Part shown: in pieces, positions 54,921 to 63,359 of the stretch
Numbering within the stretch: position 1 is the stretch's first letter
How the letters are laid out: each line of letters begins with the position of its first letter
Source: Bacteroidota bacterium
Lineage (GTDB): Bacteria; Bacteroidota; Bacteroidia; Chitinophagales; Chitinophagaceae
Assembly (NCBI GenBank): GCA_947457075.1
Contig: CANGUG010000015.1
Coordinates: 35,079 to 99,078 of the forward strand
Length of the DNA: 64,000 bases
Direction of reading: 5' to 3'
The notes under the pieces: model-generated
The model's input: only the letters and a program-made list of their open reading frames with translations
What the model was told of the DNA's origin: nothing
The model's database searches: none
Made by a program: the position numbers and the translations under genes

Positions 54921-55217
54921 ATGGGACAAAAACAAACACTGCCAAATTCTACTGCAGTATTAATATTAGGGATTTTATCAATTATTACAAGTTGTTTCTT
55001 AGTCGGACTTATATTAGGAATTATTGGTTTAAGTATGGGTTCTAAAGGCAAGAAATTATACAGAGATAATCCAGATGCATTTGAGGGGTATGGTACTTTA
55101 AATGCTGGCTATATCATGTCAATTATTGGTACCGTTTTTGGAGGGTTAACTGTATTGTATTATTTAATTTGGGTTGCAATTTTAGGTGGAGCCGCCTATT
55201 CATTAAGTAATTTGTAG
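54921..55217 (+). CDS. CCC-motif-type small membrane protein
   Basis: A 98-aa protein with two hydrophobic segments, at about 14-40 and 64-95. The pattern LPNSTAVLILGILSIITSCFLVGLILGIIGL then KKLYRDNPDAF and NAGYIMSIIG matches the Bacteroidota CCC-motif/DUF4190-like membrane family. The cysteine run has decayed to one Cys here (TSCF). Function unknown; often next to DUF2752 genes, as here. Confidence 0.72.
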   Translation: MGQKQTLPNSTAVLILGILSIITSCFLVGLILGIIGLSMGSKGKKLYRDNPDAFEGYGTLNAGYIMSIIGTVFGGLTVLYYLIWVAILGGAAYSLSNL

Positions 55218-55244
55218 TTGATTAGAATTATTATTAACGTGTAA

Positions 55245-55547
55245 ATGCTAAATGTACTTCTATTAGATTTTCAGTTTAAAATGTTGCCATGTGCATCAAA
55301 ATCCTTGTTCAATTTGGATTGCCCTCTTTGTGGCTTTCAGCGTTCATTGATTTTTTTAATAAACGGAGATTTTAAGAAAAGTTTTATGCAGTATCCACCA
55401 TTAATTCCAGTTTGCTTACTTATGGTTTTATTTATGATACATTTGTTTTCTAGACAAATGGTAACAAAAAAGTTAATGGATTATAGTTCGGTAATCGTGT
55501 TATTGATCGTATCTGTAAGCTATATTACTAAATTAATCATTGCCTAG
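55245..55547 (+). CDS. DUF2752 membrane protein
   Basis: A 100-aa protein with CPLCGFQRSLIFLINGDFKKSFMQYPPLIPV, the DUF2752 signature (C-P-x-C-G-x-x-R), and two later hydrophobic stretches. Unknown function. It is 27 nt downstream of the CCC-motif gene; the two are probably one transcript ending in the terminator at 55568-55602. Confidence 0.85.
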   Translation: MLNVLLLDFQFKMLPCASKSLFNLDCPLCGFQRSLIFLINGDFKKSFMQYPPLIPVCLLMVLFMIHLFSRQMVTKKLMDYSSVIVLLIVSVSYITKLIIA

Positions 55548-55567
55548 AAAACTGTATAGACATATTC

Positions 55568-55602
55568 AATAAAATAGCCACCATAAAGGTGGCTATTTTA
55601 TT
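55568..55602. terminator. Bidirectional terminator
   Basis: AATAAAATAGCCACC (55568-55582) pairs with GGTGGCTATTTTATT (55588-55602), 15 bp with a 5-nt loop, between the convergent DUF2752 and DUF4197 genes. Confidence 0.9.
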
Positions 55603-55613
55603 AGTAAAACAAT

Positions 55614-56354
55614 TTATTTCTTATTAAATACCCTTTTCAACAAATCAGTTGTTCTAGCAACTGGATTAGCCCGAATGTCTTTCTCTTGCAATGCAATTTC
55701 AGTGTAAATACCCAGCATCGATTTTTCGGTAACATAGGCTGCTAAGTCTGGATTGACTTTCTTGTTGACTAATGGAATAGCGTTATAAGTAGTAACGATT
55801 TTCTCCCAATATTTTGTGGCATCCACTTTGTCTAATGAGTTTTTAATGATGGGCTTAAATTTTGCAGTTAAGCTGTCCTGTGTTTTAGTTCTTAAATAAG
55901 TCGTGGCGGAACTATCTGCCCCCTTTAAAATTTCAATGCCATCGGTAATAGACATTTCTTTAATGGCTTTGACAAAAATAGGAGCGGCAGTTTTGCAGGC
56001 GTCTTCGGCAGCTCGGTTCATGCTTATAATAAAGTCATCCGCTAATTGATTGAATCCTATACCTCGAAGTGTTTTTTCAACTTTTTGTGCTTCTGGGGGC
56101 ATGAGTATTTTTAAAGCAGCATTTTTTAAAAAGGCATCGGTTTGAGAAAGCTTAGAACAGCCTTTTTCAGCTCCAATGGTGAGTGCTTCTTTTAGTCCAT
56201 TGGCAATGTCTTCCTGGTTTAAGCTAAGGCTTTGCTTTTTGGTGGTATCAGTCAGTACTTTAGTAGCTTTTTTAAGTAAATCTTTTACAGTTTGGGCGTT
56301 GCTTATGCTAGTTAAAAGCAAAAGGCCAAGGAGGAGTATGTTTTTCAAAGTCAT
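55614..56354 (-). CDS. DUF4197 secreted protein
   Basis: A 246-aa protein with a signal peptide (LLLGLLLLTSISNAQ). Helical family pattern: DIANGLKEALTIGAEKGCSKLS, KILMPPEAQKVEKTL, ADDFIISMNRAAEDACKTAAPIF, AYVTEKSMLGIYTEIALQEKDIRANP. This matches DUF4197, of unknown role. An upstream TAATTTTA box is likely. Convergent with DUF2752. Confidence 0.85.
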   Translation of the reverse strand: MTLKNILLLGLLLLTSISNAQTVKDLLKKATKVLTDTTKKQSLSLNQEDIANGLKEALTIGAEKGCSKLSQTDAFLKNAALKILMPPEAQKVEKTLRGIGFNQLADDFIISMNRAAEDACKTAAPIFVKAIKEMSITDGIEILKGADSSATTYLRTKTQDSLTAKFKPIIKNSLDKVDATKYWEKIVTTYNAIPLVNKKVNPDLAAYVTEKSMLGIYTEIALQEKDIRANPVARTTDLLKRVFNKK

Positions 56355-56504
56355 ATTTGCAGGTTGAGTTAAAATTAAGACTTTATATATTTATAAAATG
56401 TTAAATAGATGGTATTGTCAAGATTATTTTCATTTTAACTTTTATAAAAATATTGGGAATTATAGATTTTATTCTTAATTTACTATTATATCAAAACACA
56501 TCAA

Positions 56505-56915
56505 ATGAAAAGGATTTTTTTGTTCACTGTTGCGGCTTTTTTGACATTAAACTCATTTAGCCAGTCCTTGCCTAAGGGAAGTTTAGTGGGCGTACATCAT
56601 TTTACGGTAAGTTTAAATGGTACGACTACACTTCAGGAATTTATGGATTTTCAAAAAAACAAATGGGCTCCTGCTGCGGCCAAAGTGTATGGCTGTGAAA
56701 TTCATTATATGAAACATGCGAGGGGAGAAAATGAGAATAAAGTGGGACTTATCATGATTTTTAAAACGGAGGCGCAAAGAAATAAGTTTTATGATCAGGA
56801 TGGAAAATTAAATGATGCTGGTAAAGCAGCTAATGCAAAATTAAAAGCAATTAATGACGAGTCCAATAAGTTAGGCACAACAACAGGTGCTTATACTGAC
56901 TGGATTGTAGAATAA
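56505..56915 (+). CDS. Small secreted protein of unknown function
   Basis: A 136-aa protein with a signal peptide ending SFSQ. The mature part (GVHHFTVSLNGTTTLQEFMDFQKNKWAPAAAKVYG) resembles the ferredoxin-like dimeric alpha/beta-barrel fold in layout, but I cannot name the family. It precedes a strong terminator. Confidence 0.65.
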   Translation: MKRIFLFTVAAFLTLNSFSQSLPKGSLVGVHHFTVSLNGTTTLQEFMDFQKNKWAPAAAKVYGCEIHYMKHARGENENKVGLIMIFKTEAQRNKFYDQDGKLNDAGKAANAKLKAINDESNKLGTTTGAYTDWIVE

Positions 56916-56931
56916 TATATGCTTGTTAAAT

Positions 56932-56972
56932 AAAAAACCTCCATGCTCTTTTGATGATGGAGGTTTTTTTTT
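56932..56972 (+). terminator. Rho-independent terminator
   Basis: AAAAAACCTCCAT (56932-56944) pairs with ATGGAGGTTTTTT (56957-56969), followed by more T residues. Confidence 0.85.
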
Positions 56973-57120
56973 ATTGGTACATGAATCGTTGTTTTTCTTT
57001 ATTGAACATTGGGGGATAAATGGGTATGTGGTTTATCCATCTGTAAATCTGGACTTGGTTCGTTTCCCATTGGAATTTATACCGTGTTTTTATACATTTT
57101 GCAGACTTGCCATTTTAGGT

Positions 57121-57142
57121 TAATTTTGAGTACCTAATTTTG
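57121..57142 (+). promoter_or_regulatory. Two tandem -7 boxes TAATTTTG
   Basis: Exact TAnnTTTG matches at 57121-57128 and 57135-57142, 14 nt apart, before the ATG at 57151. Two start points or a spacing duplicate are possible. Confidence 0.5.
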
Positions 57143-57150
57143 GTGATTTT

Positions 57151-57816
57151 ATGGCAAAAATGCTATCCTTGATTTTTGGGTTGTTTTTTATAATACCACT
57201 GTTTGCACAGACAGGTATTGGCACCACTTCGCCCAATGCTTCTGCTAAATTAGAAATTGCAGCAACGGATAAAGGGTTGTTAATTCCTAGGATGACCATT
57301 GCCCAAAGAGGGAGTATCAGTTTGCCCGCTAATGGCTTATTAATTTACCAAACGGATGGGGTAGTCGGTTTTTATGTAAATACTGGCACTGCTGCGTCGC
57401 CAGTTTGGACTAGGATTAATATGGATTGGACAAGAACGGGTAATGATATTGCTTATACGGTGGGTAATGTATCTACTACGGGTACTTTAACTGGGGGTAA
57501 TTCCAGTACTTCATCCTTGTCTGGTTTTGGTGTAAATATCAATACACAAGCAGGAACTACTTATACCATTGATGCAACCGATAATGGAAAAGTGATACAA
57601 ACTACTGGGGCAAGTGCAATAACCATTACGATACCTGCTGGCTTGCCTACTGGCTTTAATTGCACGGTTATTCAAATGGGCGCAGGGCAAATTACTTTTT
57701 CGGGTACTTATTTTAATAGAACTGGTTTTACAAAATCTGCCAGCCAGTATTCGGTAATCAGTATTCTGAACTTGGGATCCAATAATTATATTGTTACAGG
57801 TGAAATGAGTAATTAA
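57151..57816 (+). CDS. Secreted TGIGTT-type surface protein
   Basis: A 221-aa protein with a signal peptide (ending LFAQ) followed by [16 protein letters not shown] and [12 protein letters not shown], a pattern common to Bacteroidota secreted proteins with phage tail-fibre-like repeats. The remainder is Thr/Gly/Ser-rich beta-strand sequence. It is probably an adhesin or a scaffold protein. The LamG gene begins 2 nt after its stop, so the two are co-transcribed. A relative with the same motif starts at 63360. Confidence 0.7.
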   Translation: MAKMLSLIFGLFFIIPLFAQTGIGTTSPNASAKLEIAATDKGLLIPRMTIAQRGSISLPANGLLIYQTDGVVGFYVNTGTAASPVWTRINMDWTRTGNDIAYTVGNVSTTGTLTGGNSSTSSLSGFGVNINTQAGTTYTIDATDNGKVIQTTGASAITITIPAGLPTGFNCTVIQMGAGQITFSGTYFNRTGFTKSASQYSVISILNLGSNNYIVTGEMSN

Positions 57817-57818
57817 TT

Positions 57819-60335
57819 ATGAAACATTTAATTACGTTATTCTTATTTTCTTTTTATTCAATATTTACTAGCGCACAAATAGGACTTCCAATCCAACGAT
57901 CCTTGATACCTAAAAATAACCTTGTCGTGAATTATGATTTTTCCAAATCAGCAGGGTTTACGCGTGGAGGAACGGCTGTTACAAATTTAGCAGGCACTGC
58001 TTCGGGGAATGCGACCTTGTATAATGCACCTTTTTTTATTAACTCTTTAGGGTATGTTTCTTTTAATGGGTCTAATCAATATTTGGCGACACCTAATATT
58101 AGAACTTATTTTAAGTCTGCCAACGGAACAGCCCAAAAAAGTTTTACGATGAGCTTTTGGTTTTATCCCACCACAAGCACCGGAGTTGTGATTAGTGAAT
58201 TGGATTCACATGTGCCAAGTGGTGGGTGGCATGCTTCTAATGTTGAAATTATCAACGGGTTTATTAAATATCGCATTTGGAATGGTCCAATTATTACTTC
58301 AGCAACAGCAGTGAATTTAAATCAATGGCATCATATTGCTTTAGTGTATGATGGCGTATCGGTTAAAGGTTATTTAAATGGAGTTTTGCAAGGTACTCAA
58401 GCTGGTGCTAGAGAAATTCCTCCAACGAGTCAAAATTATGCGATAGGTGCAGGTGAAACCACCAATATGGGCACAGGGGCTTATGGTAGATTTAATTTAG
58501 CTCAATTTAAAATTCATAATTTGCCATTAAGCGATAAAGAAATTGATTTAGAATATGAGTTGAGAAAAAATGAGTTTGATTATACCGTTCATAGTCCATC
58601 CACCAATACAACTCCTGTCTATTGGAATATTTCAAGTGCTTGGAATAGTGTTACTGCAGGTTCAGGATCATCTGATCCATTTGGCACTAATCATTTTACC
58701 CCATGGCTAAATTCTGATTTAGGATGGGCCGCACAAGCACTTGATGCAAATCAGTTCATCACATTAAATTATGATGAGCCCGCTTATATTAAAGGTATAG
58801 TGGTGCAGCCCAGAGCAAATTCCGGGGGTCAATGGGTCACAAAAGCAGATATTCAAACAAGTTTAACTGGTTCTGCTCCTTGGGTGACTGTTTTAAGCAA
58901 TGTAAATATCAACAATAGTATAGCTGACGATAATCGTATTGATTTTCCAAGTCCTGTATTTGCCAAATCTGTAAAAGTGATTCCTACTACATGGAATAAC
59001 CATATCACCATGCGAATGGGCTTATTGGTGAAGCCCAATATTACAAGTACTTCTGATAATTTAGTACTTCACTATAACCCAAGTATGCCAGAAAGTTATT
59101 CTGGAACAGGTACCAGTTTAATTGATTTGGCTGGTAATGGATTAAACGGAACCATGTCCAATGTTACCTTTGCTAATCCTGCATTTACCTTTAATGGAAC
59201 TACTTCCCAAGTAAATATTCCTGACAATGCGCTCTTGGAACCGGGTACAGGAAGTTGGTCAATTGAAGTATGGATGAAACCGAATAATATAACAGGTACT
59301 GTGATTGGAAAATATAGAAATGGGGGAGCCGGAGCTGATATTTCTTATGCATTGAGACTGGTTAGTGGTAATGCAATTCGTGCAGATTTTAGCAACGGTA
59401 GTGGGGTTATTACTACAGATAATTTTATCCTTAGGGCTAATAATTGGGTACATATGGTATATGTTTGGGATAGGGCTAATAATTTTATTTATACCTATGC
59501 GAATGGAGTTTTAAGACAATCAAAAGCCAATGCTAGTGTTACAAGTATTTTAAACACTTCTACCAATTTATTTTTGGGTTCTTATAATGGAGGCGAGTAT
59601 AGTCAGTATTATGATGGACAATTAGGAATTGTCAGAATGTATAAAAAAGCGTTAACCGCAACCGAGGTTTTAAAAAATTATGATGCAAGTAAGTCCTTGT
59701 ATGGTGTTGTTCAAAATGGATTGGTAATGAATTTAGCCACTGCGCCAAGCACTGGTTCAACTTGGACGGATATTTCTGGAAATGGAAATAATGCCACTTT
59801 GCAAAATTCACCAACCTATATCTCTACTAATGGAGGTGGAATAAGAACTTCTGGTACTTCTTATATTTCTACTAGCTATAATTTGACAAGTAATTTTACG
59901 GTAAGTGTAGCATCCTCCTTTAATCCAACCAACTATTGGTCTGTGATATGGGCAAACGAAAGTTGGACAGCACAAAGAGGGTATATCGCTTATTTAAGTA
60001 GTGCCAATGGAATTGACTTTGGCAGCCCTCCAGCACCTCCTACCATTCCAATGAATGATATTAATACTATTCACATTTGGGACTTTACAGTTAACGGGAC
60101 CACTTATACTTTATATAAAGACGGCGTACTTGTGCAAACAGGCACATTCACTGCGCCTCCGGGTGGACTAAGTACCAATGGACTTTATTTTGGTGCAAGG
60201 CATACTAACGGCGGAACAGGGGTGACTGACATTAGTCCAGGCACTTTTTATAGTATGCGAGTGTACAATAGAGCCTTAAATGAAGAGGAGGTAAAAATTA
60301 ATTTTTCTGCTTTGAGAAGTACCTATGGGTTGTAA
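57819..60335 (+). CDS. LamG/concanavalin A-like domain surface protein
   Basis: An 838-aa protein with a signal peptide ending SAQ. It has at least three LamG-like jelly-roll domains, about 35-250, 425-640 and 645-835, each with a WHHIALVYDGVSVKGYLNG-like strand pattern. A discoidin/F5-8-like segment (about 265-420, WNSVTAGSGSS to KSVKVIP) lies between the first two. Carbohydrate or surface binding is likely. No catalytic residues or C-terminal secretion signal (such as a type IX CTD) are evident. It is co-transcribed with the preceding gene. Confidence 0.8.
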   Translation: MKHLITLFLFSFYSIFTSAQIGLPIQRSLIPKNNLVVNYDFSKSAGFTRGGTAVTNLAGTASGNATLYNAPFFINSLGYVSFNGSNQYLATPNIRTYFKSANGTAQKSFTMSFWFYPTTSTGVVISELDSHVPSGGWHASNVEIINGFIKYRIWNGPIITSATAVNLNQWHHIALVYDGVSVKGYLNGVLQGTQAGAREIPPTSQNYAIGAGETTNMGTGAYGRFNLAQFKIHNLPLSDKEIDLEYELRKNEFDYTVHSPSTNTTPVYWNISSAWNSVTAGSGSSDPFGTNHFTPWLNSDLGWAAQALDANQFITLNYDEPAYIKGIVVQPRANSGGQWVTKADIQTSLTGSAPWVTVLSNVNINNSIADDNRIDFPSPVFAKSVKVIPTTWNNHITMRMGLLVKPNITSTSDNLVLHYNPSMPESYSGTGTSLIDLAGNGLNGTMSNVTFANPAFTFNGTTSQVNIPDNALLEPGTGSWSIEVWMKPNNITGTVIGKYRNGGAGADISYALRLVSGNAIRADFSNGSGVITTDNFILRANNWVHMVYVWDRANNFIYTYANGVLRQSKANASVTSILNTSTNLFLGSYNGGEYSQYYDGQLGIVRMYKKALTATEVLKNYDASKSLYGVVQNGLVMNLATAPSTGSTWTDISGNGNNATLQNSPTYISTNGGGIRTSGTSYISTSYNLTSNFTVSVASSFNPTNYWSVIWANESWTAQRGYIAYLSSANGIDFGSPPAPPTIPMNDINTIHIWDFTVNGTTYTLYKDGVLVQTGTFTAPPGGLSTNGLYFGARHTNGGTGVTDISPGTFYSMRVYNRALNEEEVKINFSALRSTYGL

Positions 60336-60470
60336 AGGGTGTAATTGTTATAGGAGTGTTCCAGATTATTTGCTACTTATTTATTTTAATATAGCATATA
60401 TGCGTTAATATATAAATTATTTGTAATTTTATAGGGAGATTTTCTAAAGTATCTTCTAATTCGCAATTTA

Positions 60471-61043
60471 TTGAAAAACGTATTTTTAGTTTTCGTTTTT
60501 TTGCTTTCTGTTTTTATTTCAGGTTGTTCTAAATCTGATAATGAGGGAGCATTATTAACAAATAAGCCAAGTTGGACGCTAAAGCTTGGCGATAAAAATT
60601 ATAGTTGGTCTGGCCCATTTCCATCAATTTCAAATAATATTAGTCAGGCAATATATTCTTCAACTTTAGGTTTGAATCCAACAGCGATTATTGCTTTAGC
60701 TAAAAGCGCTAATCCCGAACCATCTCCTTTGATCATTACTATTGAGTTGTCAAGTGTCAATACTGGTACATTTAACATGAACCCTTCTACGTATCCAACA
60801 TCAACGACAAATGGAAATTCAATGATAATTACTTTAAATGATAGTAGTTCAACTATATACTCAACATCTTATCCTGGTTCAAACATAGTATTTAAAGTAA
60901 ATAGTTTAAGTGAAAAGTCTTTTTTAAGCACAAGATTTACTAGTTATGGTTTTGTTACAGGAGAATTTACTGGTAAAATTGCAGACGTTAATGGAGTTGC
61001 ACTAGATATAAGTGGTAAATTTAATGCTGTTAGGAATCAATAG
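60471..61043 (+). CDS. Orphan lipoprotein
   Basis: A 190-aa protein from a TTG start with a lipoprotein signal (LVFVFLLSVFISGCSKSDNEG, lipobox cysteine). No earlier ATG fits. The mature chain is Ser/Thr/Asn-rich and beta-like, with no recognised family. DNA is markedly more A+T-rich than the core genes. Confidence 0.6.
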   Translation: MKNVFLVFVFLLSVFISGCSKSDNEGALLTNKPSWTLKLGDKNYSWSGPFPSISNNISQAIYSSTLGLNPTAIIALAKSANPEPSPLIITIELSSVNTGTFNMNPSTYPTSTTNGNSMIITLNDSSSTIYSTSYPGSNIVFKVNSLSEKSFLSTRFTSYGFVTGEFTGKIADVNGVALDISGKFNAVRNQ

Positions 61044-61076
61044 CTATTTGTTAATTTTATTTAATTTTTTTTGTGT

Positions 61077-61838
61077 ATGAGATTGATTATTTTTTTTACT
61101 TTCCCTTTGTTGCTTATTACTTCGGTATTATTCTCTCAAAAAAAATCTGCTATTCCAATTGGCTATAAAACTAAAATTTCTCAACTTGATGTTAGTAAAC
61201 TAAAGTCTGCTTATGCTAATTTATTGACTATTGACTCTAAAATTAAGTTCATCAATAAATTAGCTACTACTTTAAGTTATCAAAACTCCAATCTTGATAT
61301 TGATCATTTAATTATTGGTATTATAAAAGATGATTTTATTTCAAAAATTGAGCAATTAACTGATGATCAAGTTGAAAAATTAAAATTGGCAAATTTCCCA
61401 ATTCCAAAATCAAAAAAGACGTTAAATATCTTTATAAGGGATAAAAATATCGAAAATTTAATTTTATTTAAATCTCAGGTAATTTATGAAGAAGAAGATA
61501 TAAGAAATGACAGTATTTTTTATGTAGGAATTGGAGTTGCTTTTGTTGAGAATAATAATTTATTGGTTTATCATGAAAGTGGAGGCAAAATGGCAAGTGA
61601 GGAAGGCATTTTTGACTTTATAAAAAAAATAAAATCGTATTTTTTTTATAGCACTTTAGGTGGAGGTAGTGGTAGTATGTATTACCAAAAATTTAATGGA
61701 GATAAAATCGTTGATAAGAAACAAATTAACTACCTAGATAAAATTAATAAGCAATATGAACTTTATTTTAATGGTTACTGGAATTTGACTGATGAGTATG
61801 ATGAGTATTTATTTGGGGTTAAGTCAAATATGATGTAA
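61077..61838 (+). CDS. Orphan secreted protein
   Basis: A 253-aa protein. ATG 61077 (MRLIIFFTFPLLLITSVLFSQ) gives a clean signal peptide and is preferred over the track's TTG. The mature chain is mixed alpha/beta with Lys and Ile abundance and a Gly-Gly-Gly-Ser-Gly-Ser patch near the C-terminus. No known domain. Confidence 0.6.
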   Translation: MRLIIFFTFPLLLITSVLFSQKKSAIPIGYKTKISQLDVSKLKSAYANLLTIDSKIKFINKLATTLSYQNSNLDIDHLIIGIIKDDFISKIEQLTDDQVEKLKLANFPIPKSKKTLNIFIRDKNIENLILFKSQVIYEEEDIRNDSIFYVGIGVAFVENNNLLVYHESGGKMASEEGIFDFIKKIKSYFFYSTLGGGSGSMYYQKFNGDKIVDKKQINYLDKINKQYELYFNGYWNLTDEYDEYLFGVKSNMM

Positions 61839-62072
61839 ATTTATTTTTATTTTGCTGCTATGAAAAGAAGAAATTAAATTTTCAATAAATTTATTCTTAT
61901 AGATAAAGTTAAAACCTAATTAAAAACAAATATAAAAGCAAAACATTTTAATATTAGTCTATTCATTGATAAGTGTTTTACAAAATTTAATAAATATTTC
62001 TTTTTCTGTTTCAAAATTTGAGGTAAGGTAAATTATTATGATTTAGTTTTAGAATAATGAAATTTTTAATAT
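61839..62072. other. A+T-rich spacer with no gene
   Basis: This 234-nt gap is almost entirely A and T. I see no ORF, strong hairpin or -7 box with a following start. Confidence 0.5.
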
Positions 62073-62486
62073 ATGAAAAAAGCATTTAGTATATTTTTTG
62101 GATTGATACTTTGTAATTGTCCTGTAATATTTGCCCAGAATAAAATAAATACGAGTACTAACAATTTTAAAATTTATAATATTGGCAATTATCAAATTAA
62201 GTATGCAAAAGGCGCAAAATTAGATTGGGGGCAAATAACCGATTTGGATTTTAAAGAAGGTGAGTCAAATTTGAATGAGTGGAGACTACCTTCTTTAGAA
62301 GAATTAAAAGAAATATATTCTTATAAACAAACAATCGGAATTACAAGTGGTGAGTTTTGGAGTACAACCCTGTGTCCACCATTTAGAATGTATTTTAATT
62401 GTACAATAGATTTTGCAAAAGGTGAAGAGAGAAAAAGGAGTGAAGGAAAGTGTTTTTATCTTCTTGTTAAACACGCCAAGTATTAA
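62073..62486 (+). CDS. Secreted protein with DUF1566-like fragment
   Basis: A 137-aa protein with a signal peptide ending FAQ. The segment WGQITDLDFKEGESNLNEWRLPSLEELKEIYSY and GEFWSTT resembles the Lcl/DUF1566 C-terminal domain, in a shortened form with three cysteines near the end. It may be a truncated relative of larger surface proteins. Confidence 0.55.
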   Translation: MKKAFSIFFGLILCNCPVIFAQNKINTSTNNFKIYNIGNYQIKYAKGAKLDWGQITDLDFKEGESNLNEWRLPSLEELKEIYSYKQTIGITSGEFWSTTLCPPFRMYFNCTIDFAKGEERKRSEGKCFYLLVKHAKY

Positions 62487-62514
62487 AATAGTAGCTTAAA
62501 ATATATATAAAATC

Positions 62515-63243
62515 ATGAAAAAATTCTTGGGAATAAGCGGAGCTGTAATTTTAGTTATACTCGTTAGATTATTAGTTAAAGATTATTTCATAAAAGAAAT
62601 GAAAAAGGATAATGCTAATTTTGCAGAGTATAATAAGTCAATTAAAACAGCTAAGAATCGTAAAGATTCTATTTCAATAGCTTTAAAATACGGCATTATC
62701 AAAGCAGAGCAATTTGTTGATTCATCTTATAAAAATAATCCACAATTCAATAATTCATTAATACATCTTTTTGAAATAGGTGTTAAAAGAAGTGAAATTG
62801 ATTCTTTTATGAGAGAAAATTATCCTTATCCTATTTATAATTTATACTTGAATAAAATTGTTGCTGAAGTATTAAAAAGAAATCAAAATTTCAAATTCGT
62901 CAACAATGATAAAAAAAATAATAAAGATTTCGAATTCGCTACTTGTGTTAAAAATGTGCTAGGAAACCTTGCTGAATATACGCTTGTGTTTAATGAAGAT
63001 AAAAATTTGATCATTTATAAAGATGTAAGTAGATTCAAGAACGCTGAATATGTCTTTGCCAGAAACGGAGAGTTTTGTTATCAAGATGAAAATGGGCAAA
63101 GGGATTATGGATCTTGGAAATGCTTAAGTGACAATAATTTTGAATGCTACATCAATAAGAAAAGCATCACTGACACGCTCTATTTTGATAGCGAACATAA
63201 TATTATTAATTCAAGGCATTTTGCAAGAATTAAGTTTGAATAA
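62515..63243 (+). CDS. Orphan membrane-anchored protein
   Basis: A 242-aa protein with an N-terminal hydrophobic helix (FLGISGAVILVILVRLLV). The rest is Lys/Asn/Phe-rich with a possible beta-rich C-terminal domain (YVFARNGEFCYQDENGQRDYGSWKCLSD). No family recognised. It starts 28 nt after the previous gene, so co-transcription is likely. Confidence 0.55.
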   Translation: MKKFLGISGAVILVILVRLLVKDYFIKEMKKDNANFAEYNKSIKTAKNRKDSISIALKYGIIKAEQFVDSSYKNNPQFNNSLIHLFEIGVKRSEIDSFMRENYPYPIYNLYLNKIVAEVLKRNQNFKFVNNDKKNNKDFEFATCVKNVLGNLAEYTLVFNEDKNLIIYKDVSRFKNAEYVFARNGEFCYQDENGQRDYGSWKCLSDNNFECYINKKSITDTLYFDSEHNIINSRHFARIKFE

Positions 63244-63326
63244 GTTATCGTTAATAACTGTTCCTTTACTGAGCTTTCCATAAAAAGCCCATTAGTTAAT
63301 GATTTATATAGTACAAAAATTTCATC

Positions 63327-63334
63327 TATATTTG
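63327..63334 (+). promoter_or_regulatory. -7 box TATATTTG
   Basis: Exact TAnnTTTG match 25 nt before the ATG at 63360. Confidence 0.5.
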
Positions 63335-63359
63335 TATCTAGAATCTTACTATTTTATTG

